A DNA stretch of 64,000 nt from Erodium maritimum (Eukaryota; Streptophyta; Magnoliopsida; Geraniales; Geraniaceae). Under the pieces are notes generated by a model. The model was given only the letters and a program-made list of their open reading frames with translations. It was not told the DNA's origin and ran no database searches. A program made the position numbers and the translations under genes. Where the stretch lies: the NCBI GenBank assembly GCA_963921825.1, contig OY997596.1, positions 58,230,754-58,294,753 on the forward strand, in the 5' to 3' direction. Positions 11,730 to 23,421 of the stretch are shown one piece after another. How positions within the stretch are numbered: position 1 is the stretch's first letter; each line of letters starts with the position of its first letter.

Positions 11730-11852
11730 TACATTCTTAGATGTAAAGTCGAAATAAAAACGTTATAACTAATGCGTTAGAATTTTTTTTTGAATTTTTT
11801 TCTAACGCATTAGTTATAACGTTTTTATTTCGACTTTACATCTAAAAATGTA
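11730..11852. repeat. Near-perfect inverted repeat (hairpin) with about 52-bp arms
   Basis: The left arm starts at 11730 (TACATTCTTAGATGTAAAG) and the right arm ends at 11852. The arms read as each other's reverse complement over about 52 bases with a single visible mismatch (C against T in the outer part). They are separated by about 20 bases of T-rich loop. A transcript across this region would form a long, almost perfectly paired stem. No terminal duplication was recognised. Confidence 0.85.
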
Positions 11853-12677
11853 TTTATAAGTGTTCCTTACCAAGATTTGATTCTTGATACCAAGAATAAC
11901 CACTAGACTAAGTTTGATAGTATAACCTTGTATAATCTCATTATTTCTCTTCATAAGTATTTCGATATCACAAATAAACAGTGAAGTATTTTGTAATGAG
12001 AAGGTCAAAAAAAAGGGTAGGGAAGTCATCTCTAAATAGTTTTTTTTGTCTTTATATATTTTTATTATAAAACACAAATTTGGACCTTGACTAAATTATA
12101 ACCCAAATATATTTATCTTTTGAATGATGACATTTTAAAAGTCTAAGAAAATAACGTGATAATCATACAATTTTTTTATCAGAAAGAAAAAATGTATTAA
12201 GAAATAAAACGAAAACATCCACCCGAATAAAAACCACAAACCACTATATGTATAATCACGCGTAGTTATGATATTAGTAATCAATAAATCATTTGTTGAC
12301 AAGTCAATTTTCTCAAAACATGTTTGGATGATAAATTGAAAGTCTCAAACCAAACCATGTCAAAAAGAGTAATGTTTATGTTTCAGAAAAATACAAAAAG
12401 TACAATGAACTTGTTTATCTTTAAACATGTAAATAATGTATTAAAGTTAAGGTCTCTATTTTCCCCAATGATAACGATATGTGATGACATCTATGTTTAA
12501 TGATTGTACTTTCAAAAAGGAGGAACACTTCATGTTGTTTGTAAGGTATTTTGGTCCTTTTTATTTATGAATGCTAAGAATAACGTATGTTTTATCTGGA
12601 TCTGTATTTGTATCGAATCATTACGAATAAATACATGTTTATTGATGATTATTTTTAGATTTGTTTGAATATAATAT
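11853..12677. other. AT-rich spacer, nothing recognised
   Basis: AT-rich sequence without convincing open frames, RNA genes or transposon ends. It ends at the target-site duplication of the retroposon that follows. Confidence 0.4.
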
Positions 12678-13516
12678 TAATTATTTTTTAACCCACTCTC
12701 GACAGCAAAAAATACTAGCAGCTCCTCTCCTTTTCTTTCGATCTTTGCCCCCGCCGGTGACGCCCGTGGCTCAGTCCCGGTTGTTGTCGATGGAGGCGAC
12801 CTTTTCTTTTTCTCCAACTTCTCTCAGAGTTTTTATTTCGTTGGTCATGACTACTCGGTTCTCATTCGTTCATCACATGCCTTTTTTCTTCTCTTCCAGT
12901 TTCGACTTCTTCAGTCTCTTCGTTGCGCCGTATTTCCCGGATTATGCCAAAGAGTTCGTTGAGATAACCTCATATTTTTAATCTGAGTGTGGAAAGGGCG
13001 TTGTGGGAGGAGAGTTGAACCGGTATGTGTGGGACTACATGTTCTTCAGCATTGTTCTTCTGATACCGGTGATCAAAGTCAGATAGGGAGTACCGAGATG
13101 ATTGGTGTGGTTAGATCCCAAAGAAACATGGTTCGTTTCAAGTTTTTTTCTTTATTTTTAGGTTTTGGTTTTGGTTGTGGCATTTCCGGTCAAATAACTG
13201 CACGTGTTGTAGCGTCGGTGTGCACTAGTTGCGTTTTTTGGTGTGCACTAGTTTGCGCCTTCTGTGCTTTAGTTGCATTTTGGTGCGCCCTTTATGTGTC
13301 ATGGTTTGATGTGCATGTTGTTTGCATGTTTTGGGACGTTTGTGTTTGCATTCTGGTTTTGATAGGGAGTCGATAATATTATATGCTAGTTAATTTAGAA
13401 TCTGTAATATTTATTGTTTTTTTGTGTGCTTTCATCGTATTGTATATACATCCTTTTGACTGATATATGAAATTGATTCTCTCCCGATTTCCTCAAAAAA
13501 AATAATTGTTTTTTAA
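12678..13516 (+). mobile_element. Short poly-A retroposon with 14-bp duplication
   Basis: The flanks TAATTATTTTTTAA (12678-12691) and TAATTGTTTTTTAA (13503-13516) match at 13 of 14 positions. The insert, about 12692-13502, ends in an A-run after CTCCCGATTTCCTC, as expected for target-primed reverse transcription on the plus strand. It is GC-richer than its surroundings. Open frames exist, including a Cys-rich hydrophobic one at 12987-13376, but none resembles a reverse transcriptase or a known gene. A LINE with a deleted interior, or a processed transcript of unknown origin, would both fit. Confidence 0.7.
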
Positions 13517-13559
13517 GTAAGAAAATGAAAATACAACATTTAATTGTAGCCATTTAAGT

Positions 13560-13990
13560 TTATCCATTTTTTTAACGAGGGACCCAAACGCGTCCTAAAC
13601 GGGAGTTAAGTTCTATATGACGTGTCACCGAGAGATAAGGCACAAGACCACAGCCACGTGGTCCACACTAGGCGCTTGGCTGAAACGACGTCGTACGCCT
13701 GAAATCTTTTGTCCCCCCACCAGAACCTTTAACTCGCCAGAGGAAGCGCCACGTGCCCCACACGATCTGGACGATCGCTTCAGATTTACCGAAGAGCACC
13801 TCCCAGTTCAGCTTTAGATTTTGGTCCAGCTCACACAGATCCCGTGACGTGGCTTTACACGTGGCATCACTCGGGACCTTTCATTGGTCCATGTCATCAA
13901 CCTCGAGCGCACAATAGTATCTTCTTTTTCTCTTACCTTTGGCCTCGCTGTTTCTCGACCAGTCAAGCTCCCTTCAAAGTCTCGCCTTCG
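13560..13990 (+). promoter_or_regulatory. PRR7-like gene promoter with G-box cluster
   Basis: Three perfect CACGTG G-boxes lie at 13655-13660, 13750-13755 and 13858-13863, and a TGACGTGG element at about 13845-13852. G-boxes bind bHLH (PIF-type) and bZIP factors, and they are common in light- and clock-regulated promoters, including those of PRR genes. The spacing (about 95-110 bp apart) and position directly upstream of the transcribed leader support a regulatory role. Binding itself is inferred. Confidence 0.65.
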
Positions 13991-14108
13991 ATTCCGAAAC
14001 CCTAGCAAAAAAATCCTCCCAACTTAGAAATTTTCTCTCGATTTGGATTTTCTGAGCTCCGATTTCTTACTCTCCTGTACTGGATCGAGCTCAGCTGAAC
14101 CTTCTCAG

Positions 14109-15305
14109 GTATATTTTCTTCAGCTCGCGATCGAAAATGAATCGGTGTTTTTTGTTCAATTTTGTTAGATCTGTGTAGTTTGGAGAGTTTTCAGGTTGGG
14201 GATGCAAGTTATTTATCTATTTATTGGAAATTGAGAAGCTGATCTTCGTTTTGGTTTGTTTGGTCGGTGAAGAAACTCGGGAAATGAAAATGATTGCTGT
14301 TCTTCATGCTGTTTTGAGTCTGAGAGATAAAAGGAATTAGATATTAAGGAGTCGAGTTTAGGTTCAGCTTATCTGGATATTGTATCCAAATCTGAACAAA
14401 AAATGGAAGTTATTTTTGTTGTTGTTGTCGTATGTTAGATCTGTATATATGTTTGTTGGTTTATTTCTGAACCAAGGATGGATTTTTGTTTATTTCCTTT
14501 TGGGAAGACTGAGAAGGTGGGCAATGGTCTAATTGTGCTCAGTTGCAGAAAAAACTATGAAAATGAAAATGAATTGACTTTGTTCAGTTACCGTGTTTCA
14601 GTTGTTTTGCTGTCGAGGATTAGGGAGGTAGAAGTTTACAAGTTGAATATCAGCTCAATATTGCGGGATATTGTGGTAGGTTCTGTTTAAAGAACTCTGT
14701 TGGAAGATTATTCACGAGTTTTTTAGGGTCTGCTATGAGGTAAAATCTTATATTTTTTTTGATCAGTAAGGTAAAATCTTATATTGATGAGTGTAATCCC
14801 TTATGTTAGGTGAGTTTTCTCATATAACCGTACTGAATATGAATTCTATTGACATCGATTCATGAAAACATCTTTATCAGTTCATTGTATCACCAGGCAT
14901 GTTTAATTCTTTATTGTATCACCATCCGTATCGTCACCCAAGTTGTTCAAGGTTTTGGTTGCCAGAACCGATGAACTCATCCCAGTCAAAGTGAAAACTT
15001 TTGAGTTGACAGTTATCCAAGATAGGTGAACTTTTTTCACACTTGGATATCAACCATGCACAAATCTGGAGGTTCTATGTTCATGTTCCTTTCTGCTTCT
15101 TTCTTTTATTTACCCATTGTTTCTTAAAAGTGAGGTTACTCCCACTTTAACCTACTCCTTTCTTCTTGAATTTCTCTGTTCATGTCTTGTTGTGGTTACC
15201 AGTTACTATTTTTTTTACTTCAAAAATAATAAATTTATTGTTCCTCACAGTTTATTTCACTTCATGCGTAACTTCTGATATAAATTTTTTAAAACTATTG
15301 TGTAG
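14109..15305 (+). other. 5' leader intron of the PRR7-like gene
   Basis: The leader exon ends CTTCTCAG before GTATATTT at 14109, and the next exon begins after TGTGTAG at 15305. The start codon lies 124 bases into the second exon. A leader intron of this size is common in plant regulatory genes and can affect expression. A frame at 14478-14690 inside it is short and not conserved-looking. The transcription start, probably near 13970-14000, was not determined. Confidence 0.6.
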
Positions 15306-15429
15306 GTTTTGTTGAGACTTGCATTTGCGTTCTCTGGTGTCTTGAGGGCAACGGGATGAGCAAACTCTCTGTTGGTTCACTAATTTGGTCCAGTGCCTTC
15401 CTTATAATTGGTCTCTTTGAGTCTGGTTG

Positions 15430-18400
15430 ATGGGGATAGTTCAGATGAATAATAATGGTCCCGTAGCTGAAGAATTTGCAGAACCAAACCACCATTTGCT
15501 AGGTGACCAAAAGAAAGCAAGGGACAGGGTTACTCTTGATGGACAGGAGCACTCAGAAGAATATGAGTCCCAAATTAATGAGAATGCTGAAGATGTATAT
15601 GATGGGCGACAGGAAGCAGTCCAAGTTCACGCCCAATCCCAGGATTTTCTGCTGAGGCCGCAACAACAGGCTCGAGAACCTGTTGTACGTTGGGAGAGGT
15701 TTCTACCTTTCAGATCTCTTAAGGTTCTATTGGTGGAACACGATGACTCTACTCGCCATGTTGTCAATGCACTACTCCGGAATTGTGGCTATGAAGGTTA
15801 ATAACTTTTCATGACATTACATAGAACAGTCTTCACATATGGTCTAAACCTTGTTGCATATTTTCTGCTTTTGAGAAACAATTTATATACAGCTATAATT
15901 GTAACAGCAAATTGTTGTTGTCCTAAATAAAAACAGTGTTTTGTTCAGGATAAATAAGCTACTGTCTCCTTGTATGTCAAAACACATGTGGGAAGACTTT
16001 GTCCATCTCTATTGAGCTTACATTCTTGATCTGGCTTGTGGCTAATTTTCAGCTATTTAGGAGGTTTAGTCCACACTGTCCAGCATTTGCATATTCAAAA
16101 TTGAGAAAACCACCCCAGTATGGTGTATAAAAATAAAGTACATATTACAAGCATGCAGGGAATTCAGAGTTCACATATTTTTAATTTGGTTCGCTGGTTT
16201 TGCACTTTAATTCCGATTATCTGGTTCCTTGGTAGCATATTTTGCCTATTTTGAATGAACGCTGCATCTTATTATCAGTCTTACACATGACATGAATAAA
16301 TATTTCATAAGCATCTATGGGTATCATATGGCTGCAGGGAGCATTTCCCTTGTTGGAGAACTACCCTAACAGGCTTTATAATATTTGCAGTTGTGGCAGT
16401 AGCAAATGGTTTACAAGCATGGAAAATCCTAGAAGATCTGACCAGTCACATTGATCTTGTTTTGACTGAGGTGGAGCCTTGTTTGTCAGGCATTGCTCTC
16501 TTGTACAAGATCATGAGCCATAAATCTCGCAAGAATGTTCCTGTTATTAGTGAGTACATTTATGATATTCTCTCTCTCCTTTGACATTAGCACCGTACCC
16601 CTTTTATCTAAAAAATTGATGCTTTAATTGGTACACCCGGTGAGTTCTTTGTGCAGTGATGTCATCTCATGATTCTATGGGTATAGTCTTTAAGTGTTTG
16701 TCAAAGGGTGCAGTTGACTTTTTAGTGAAGCCTATTCGAAAGAATGAGCTTAAAAATCTTTGGCAGCACATTTGGAGGAGATGTCACAGCGTGAGTTGTT
16801 ACAGTTATTATACTTGAATTCAGGTTGCTACATGCATTGAACTGTCAATGATACCCATTCTTCAACAGTGAAAAAGCTAAGCTTTGATTTTGCTTGGGTC
16901 CATGTGAACGGGAAATTTTTTACTTGCAGAGACTTTTTATTTATTTATTTTATATCTTCTATCAACTTTTTGTGTTCTTTATTATTTACTGCTTCATTGG
17001 TATAGTGCCACATAGGGCAAAAAATTTCTTTCCTATTTTACATCTTTTACTCCTTTCATCAGTCGAGTGGTAGTGGGAGTGAAAGTGGTGTAAGAACTCA
17101 AAAATCCATCAAGTCAAAAAGTGTTGAAGACTCCCACAAAAATACTGGCAGCAGTGATGAGGGTATCAGAAGCATTGGTGTGAATGTGAGAGACGGAAGT
17201 GACAATGGTAGTGGCACTCAGCAGGTATTTAATATTTCTTTCAAGTGTGTCTTAGATCTGCCTTTCATCTTTTATTTCTAGCATGGTGTCTTTAATTCAA
17301 TGGTTCAGTCTCAATGGTTGCTTTAACTTTCCCAAATATGAAAGTTCAGATGTGCAAATAAATAACTGACACCTAAAATTCTTTTTGCCATTAGTTATTT
17401 ATTTCCTCATCTTGATAAATAAAAAACCCCTTCACAAATAAGCATGAACTTAATCAAGTATGAGTAGTAGAATTTTACATGCATTGACAATACTTTGCCT
17501 ATTATCTCTCTCTAATGTTTGTGCAAGCAGAACCAAAAATTATTCCCAGTACCATGTTTAAATGTGTTCAGATATTATTACGGGGAGATACGAAGCCTTT
17601 GCTATATGATCAACTTGTTATGCTACTGTTACTTACATGGCCAACAATGTTGTGTGTCAACAAATGTTGGGCTCATAAAGGATGCAAATCAATAAGATTG
17701 GGTAGCAGGGGTGATAATGTTTATGTGGATTTGCATAACACTATGAAAGACTAGAAATAAGACTATTTGAACAAGAGTTTGGGTCCTCAACTGAAGAATA
17801 GATGAGAAAATGATTGGTGAAGTGGAGGTAAATACGGGCCAAGTACCTGAAACAGTTTTGTTCAAGGGTTTATGTACTCCACCCCAACACGTTTCTGGAA
17901 ATGGCTTGTCTGTTGTTATTTTGAAATTGCAAAAGTAAGAAAATACATCTCTTGAGAAGAGAACAAAAAGACATCCGTTCTTGTTCTTGATAGAAAAACA
18001 AAACTTTTGAAGTTTTGAGTGGTCAAGTAGGCTTTGCTTTACTCAAAAGGCAGGTTATGGAACATGACACTTGTATAAATTGTCATTCCTTAGACCAGAA
18101 TGACGATATAAATTTTAAATAACATGAGCATGCAATTTATGCATTATTGCTCGTTACCTGGTGTGATGACATATCTGACAATATAATGTTAAAAGTTCTA
18201 AAGCACAAACAGCTTGAAATATACCTGTGTGACTTTTGTTCTTGTTTTGCAGAGCTCTTGGACTAAGAGAGCTGTAGAAGTTGACAGCCCCCAGCCACAA
18301 TCGCCATGGGACCAATCTGAACCTCAAGATAGTACTTGTGCTCAGGTTATTCATCCAAGACCTGAAGCATGCAGCAATAACTGTGTGCCCGTGTCTGCTA

Positions 18401-20107
18401 CAAAGGAATGCAAAGAACAAGATGACAAACTTGGTAAGCATGACTATTTTTAATTCTCTCTCTCATACACATGCATCTATGTAATGTACTTGTGTCTTTT
18501 TGCGTTATAGTAAAATTGAATCCCCTTAATATTTTTTTAGATAAGGCTGTGATGGGAAAGGACCTGGAGATAGGAATACCTCAAATCCTAAGTACGCAGT
18601 GTGAAGATCCCGGTGAAATTGCACTTAAGAATAAAGAGGTCACCGAGAAAGGTAAACATCATGAAATTAACTCAAAGGAAGGAAATGGGCATCTAGAGAA
18701 AGAGGAAATGGTGCTCAATAGTGGGAAACAAAGTTGTGAATCAAGAACCCAAGCAGCTCCGCATAGTTCTAATCCCCTGATAGGAAGTGAAGACTTAGGA
18801 AATCAAAATTCCCTCTCCAAGGTTTCCAATGTGGTCATGTATGCAACCAAGGAAATGCCCTCGCTTGAACTCAGCTTGAAGAGGCAGCGAGATGTTGAAG
18901 ATGCTGGAAACCCTGCTCATGACCGTAACGTTTTGCGACACTCGGACCTCTCAGCCTTCTCAAGGTATTACTATTAGTATACTTTAAAAAAAATACAAAG
19001 GCCATCTTTTGACTTTTCATCAAGATCCCCAATTTGACAATCAAAATTTTTGTATCCTATGCAGGTACCATTCTGTATCAGTGGCTAACCCGACTCTAAC
19101 AGCGAATGTAGATAGCTGCTCTCCTGTTGGAAATAATAGCTCAGAGGCAGCAAAAACTGAATCCATGCAGAACTTTCAATCTAATTCAAATAATAATCCT
19201 TCCAATCAGCGTTCCAATGGCAGTAGTAACAATATTGACATGGGCTCTACTACAAATAGCATTTTCGCCAAAATAGCAAATATCAGTGACAAGCCAGGGC
19301 CCAAATCTACAGTCAAGAACCCCAATCCTTCATCTGGGTTCCCGCCAATTCAAGATATTCATGTAACAGCTCCACAGACTGTAGTACAACTACAGGGTAA
19401 GGCTGACACCGCAACAACTGATATAATTTTGGAACAAACAAGGGGCTCGAAGCAGCCATTCCAAGTCCAGCACCACCATCATCACTACCACCACCATCAC
19501 CACCATGTTCATGACACGAAAAATCAGCAGCAGCAAATAGCCAACAACATCGATTCATCTTTGGAAACTATGACAGAAGAAGCTCCGAAATCTGGGTCAT
19601 CCAACAGATTGAGTGCACCCATTACTGGTGATGCTGGTAACAATAGCTTGAATGTTAGTGGCACGGGAAGTAACCATGGAAGCAATGGGCAGAACATGAG
19701 CAGCACTCCTTTGAATGCCGAAGGAACCGCCAAGGAATGTAATGATGAAGTTGCTGTGAGAGGTGGAATTGATGGCAGAATTGGATTCAGGATCATGACT
19801 GAAATTGATCAAAGCCCTTGTACAATAAGGGAAGCTGCCTTACAGAAATTTCGCCAGAAAAGGAAGGAGAGATGCTTTGAGAAAAAGGTGATATAAATTG
19901 AAATTGCATCTTAGCTTCCATGTTTCGAACAAACAATCCCTCCGTTCTGGAATGAACTAGAAATATCCTAACAGAAATTTTCATGTGCAGGTTCGGTACC
20001 ACAGCAGGCAAAAACTGGCTGAACAAAGACCACGAGTCCGAGGACAATTTGTGAGACAGGTGATGCCTGAGAACAACAACAACAAAGGCAAGGACACCCT
20101 TAGCTAA
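15430..20107 (+). CDS. PRR7: Two-component pseudo-response regulator, PRR7/PRR37-like clock protein
   Basis: Eight coding exons: 15430-15796, 16391-16549, 16657-16790, 17063-17224, 18253-18433, 18541-18964, 19065-19887 and 19991-20107. They join in frame to 788 residues, near the usual length. An upstream leader exon ends with a donor at 14109 and its acceptor is at 15305. Residues about 97-212 form the receiver-like domain ([45 protein letters not shown]). Glu149 stands where true receivers have the phosphorylated Asp, as in all PRRs. An EAR-type LELSL repression motif is at about 443-447, a His-rich and Gln tract in exon 8, and a CCT domain at about 731-773 ([20 protein letters not shown] then [20 protein letters not shown]). 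By family knowledge it is a nuclear transcriptional repressor of morning clock genes. One residue is missing in the receiver: VEPCLSG where relatives have V-V-M-P. Confidence 0.93.
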
Positions 20108-21789
20108 CCCAGCCCTACTCAGTAAGTGCTTGTGAGATTATTTTGTACATGAGGTTAGCACTAGGTGTAGTAGGGATGGGGAAAATCTTAGATCCCATGG
20201 TGGTGAATGTCGGAATAAGGTTATTCTAAAGACCATCTGTATCCGTTATTTCCATTATCGCATTTGTGTGTGTAATATGACTCCGATATGTCCTACAACT
20301 CAGAAAGTGGCCTCCCTTCAAAAGGGTAGCCACCCTTCTGGTTTGGGACTATTGAATTTGGTATGTTATCATTTTCTCCCAATCCATTCATCTCGAAATG
20401 GATTATCTTAAAAGTCTTCTTATGGTGATCGTTGGCTCACATGATTCTATTTCCCTGGTGATATTGGATGTGAAAGTGTAGAAAATACCTTACAGCACCT
20501 GCGATGCAAGGTGAATTTAACGGACGATTCGTTCACCTTGTGATGCAACATTTGGCTATTTGTCTGGTGAATCGGTCGGATTCGATTGAGCTAATCCGTT
20601 GGAGATGGTCTTGGGATCAAGCAGCAAGGCAGGTTAGGCTATGTATAGTAGATAGATAGTAGATGCAGAGACATACCTATTGTATCTCTCTGTTCACAGG
20701 TCTTCTTCACCTTCTCCTCCAACACCTCTGTGTGTTCATGTTCCATACACAGAATCGGAACTTTACCAGGCATGATGAGGAAGAAGTGTCATGTGGGTTT
20801 TGGAAGGTGATGATGAGCAGTGAAATTAGTAACCAGGTGTCAAGTCATGATTGGATGGTTCCTAGCAATGCCAAATTGCCAATGGTCCCAGTTGCCTTAT
20901 CCGAACACTGGTCTTATAAAGTCTCCTTAATTGGCCCCCAAACTTTCCCGCGTCACCTCCAACACCTAAAAGTTAGTGCTTGTGCGGCCCATTTCGTGGG
21001 GTGTTCAAATGAAAATCGGAATCTGTCTCATCCGTTAGTCTATTTAGACCGTTATATCATGAAGTTTAACTCGTGGTACAATGTTATGAGTTATGAAATT
21101 AAAAAGTAAAAATCGGGTGATAACGCTATGGTCCATGGACTTTGAGTCTTCAATTTATGGATAGTTCGTTCTATCAGTTTAAGTTTAAATATAATAATTC
21201 ACCTATAGAATTGCTTGTACTCTTATTTATTTATTATTATAAACATCATGAAATAGTAGTACCAGAAGTAAGATTTTAAAAACCATTAGGTGTTAGTCAG
21301 ACGGATAGTCTTTTGGAGATTAATCTAGTATTAAATTGGGATTAATCGAATTAGCGAACAAAGAAATGGCGCTTAAACGGGGCTTGGTCGGGATTTTCGA
21401 AACACTAAACGAAAGTGTTAATAAGTAACAAATACATATTAATACGCTTCAAGATTTTAAGTTATGATTTTCATTCTATTCTTTTTACAATAATATAAAG
21501 ATTATATAGGAAAAATGTATATATTTAGCTTTAACGTCATGTCATAATTATATTATTTAGACAAGTTTATAAGATTGTATGTAATTTTGAATAAATTGTT
21601 TTTTTATGTTTGTAAACTTTATTATTAAAAGCTTTATCACATTAATGACTTTTGTTAAGAACTATTAGACTAAATCCAAAGGAAAGTTAGGGCCTTGAAA
21701 AAATAATAAAAAGCTTATATGTTGATATAAATTTGATGAAAAAAATAATAAACACCCCCACTGTTTTATTTTCAACAAAAACAAAAATC
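20108..21789. other. PRR7-like 3' flank and AT-rich spacer
   Basis: The first few hundred bases are probably the 3' untranslated region of the clock gene. A short inverted pair around AAGGTGAA and TTCACCTT lies at 20504-20545. The frame 20663-21109 is open for 148 codons but has no recognisable motif and no coding-like composition. Beyond 21110 the sequence is AT-rich spacer up to the tRNA gene. Confidence 0.4.
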
Positions 21790-21813
21790 CGCTAGAAGGA
21801 GGGGTCGAACCTC

Positions 21814-21846
<33 letters not shown>

Positions 21847-21863
21847 AACTGAGCTATTCCAGC
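21790..21863 (-). tRNA. tRNA-Asn (anticodon GTT)
   Basis: On the minus strand the 74-nt sequence starts GCTGGAATAGCTCAGTTGG (acceptor arm and A-box/D-arm). It has the anticodon loop CTGTTAA and a B-box/T-arm GGTTCGACCCC, and ends CTTCTAGCG. The acceptor strands pair GCTGG-AA with TT-CTAGC with one G-T pair. No intron and no encoded CCA, as expected for a plant nuclear tRNA. A T-run on its 3' side (around 21764-21783, minus orientation) can serve as the Pol III terminator. Confidence 0.97.
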
Positions 21864-21889
21864 TTTCATTTTCTGTATCTGATAATTTA

Positions 21890-22327
21890 AAATTTAGTTT
21901 TAAATAAAATGTTATGATTGATGGCTACAAATACAGTGAGTACATTTTGGAGATAAGCATGTACGTTACAGAGACAGGACCCACCACTTGAGCTGTACCC
22001 TGACTTTTCGGGTCAGCTCCTACCTAGGTGGACTGTTCTTTGGTCCGGCCGACAAGTAGCCTAGATTCTCGGCCTCACCACCCAGTTTTATTTCACATTA
22101 TTATTATTTAAGGATGTTTATTTAATGTTAATTATTTATTTATATTACAAGCTATGCAGAGACAGATGATTCTGTAGATTTCATCTGCTCACTAGATATC
22201 AGTTTATTAGATTTTGCTTCACATGTTTCCATTATGTGGTGTTTTTGGAGCTTCACATGACATACTTTAATTTGTTAAAATGTTTGATTGCATACAAATA
22301 TAAAATTTGGTTTGGTATTAAAATTTT
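21890..22327. other. Spacer upstream of the tRNA gene
   Basis: AT-rich with one GC-richer patch at 21975-22085 that contains no open frame. No transposon ends or promoter motifs were recognised. Confidence 0.3.
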
Positions 22328-22792
22328 GAGTCAAATATAACTTATTTTTAAGTATTAGTTATGAACACTATACGACCCAACGTTTTAAAATGACAAATAC
22401 ACTACCTTAAATATGAATCACGTGATTTTGTTAGTAAAAATGGACGAAATATTCCATTCCGTCAGTCATATGACCTCAAGTGTCATATAATGGATGGTAA
22501 AATAATGTTTTCTCTTGATTATACATTTTATAAGGAACATTACAATTGTATCCTCGTCATTGTTCCTTAAAAAATTTATAGAGGTCAAATATACTTAAAG
22601 AGAACAAATGTCATTTTACCATCTATTATATGACACTTGAGGTCATACGACTAATGTAATGAAATATTCCGTTAATTTCAACTAACAAAATTGTGTGCCC
22701 AATACTCAAGGTAATGCATTTGTCATTTTGAAACGTTGGATAGAGCAGTGTTCGTGACCAATAATAAAGAGTAAGTTTCAATATTTAACCTA
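22328..22792. mobile_element. Foldback element with long inverted repeats
   Basis: The left half (22328-22545) and the reverse complement of the right half (22560-22792) can be aligned nearly throughout. Shared blocks include GACCTCAAGTGTCATATAAT, ATGGTAAAAT and AAAATGACAAAT. The whole 465-bp unit is therefore an imperfect hairpin with a short AT-rich loop around 22545-22560. The outermost ends start GAGTCAAATAT / TAGGTTAAATAT. No clear flanking duplication was found, so the superfamily is uncertain. Non-coding. Confidence 0.7.
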
Positions 22793-23309
22793 ATTTTTTT
22801 ATAATCTCCATCTAAAACCGCCAACTCTCCTGTTCTCACAAGGCTTCCGACCAGTTGTAGATTAATGAGTACCGTCCATACCATCATTTGCTACCATCCA
22901 ACTCCACGAAAACTCACGAATTATTATTACCGGGTATTGCCAAAAAGATTTATTTTACATTTACTCCGATGTTTTATTTAATTTTGTGTCCTATCATGTA
23001 TAATGATTTAGGATTATTATTATAATAATAGTTTAAACAGTGATTTGTTTCCATTAATAGAAACAAATAAGTTTAAGTGCATGTTAGAGACAGAGGAGTC
23101 TCCAAAAATGGCAACGACCGGCAATTGCAAAAAAGGACACTAAAACGATATATTACAGTATAACACCATCGGACAGGGTTCACTCTGAGAAAACACAAGA
23201 GTTTGAGGGTACACGAAATAATTTCGTACAATAATGGGATGAAAGTGCAAAACAGCCAAAAAAAATGAAAAGATTATACAGTACAAATATACTAATGAGA
23301 ATCGCTTTC

Positions 23310-23421
23310 TACAATTTCCTCTCTCTCTCCCTTGTCCCCAAATTTGCGTCTTTGGTCTCTGCTTTTTATTTTTTTTCTCTTCACTGCGAGAGTGTTGAGC
23401 TCTGAGAGAAAAATTAAGCTG
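23310..23421 (+). promoter_or_regulatory. CT-rich leader/core promoter of the RLCK gene
   Basis: A pyrimidine-rich patch with CTCTCTCTCTCCC lies about 100 bases upstream of the start codon. Such Y-patches mark core promoters and leaders of plant genes lacking a strong TATA box. The exact transcription start cannot be fixed from sequence. Confidence 0.4.

Noticed and set aside
12987-13376. Cys-rich, membrane-looking 129-codon frame
   Set aside because: It lies wholly inside a poly-A retroposon with flanking duplications, and the Cys/Val/Phe richness comes from GT-rich sequence.
13617-13817. 66-codon frame upstream of the PRR7-like gene considered as an upstream protein
   Set aside because: It overlaps the G-box promoter cluster and has no family resemblance.
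17515-17754. Open frame inside the clock gene
   Set aside because: It lies entirely in the 1-kb intron between exons 17063-17224 and 18253-18433, with no splice-compatible junction.
20504-20545. Small inverted pair around AAGGTGAA considered as a microRNA stem
   Set aside because: The paired part is only about 8 continuous bases, too short for a precursor.
20663-21109. 148-codon plus-strand frame downstream of the PRR7-like gene
   Set aside because: No motif, no coding-like composition, and it overlaps the presumed 3' flank; chance frame.
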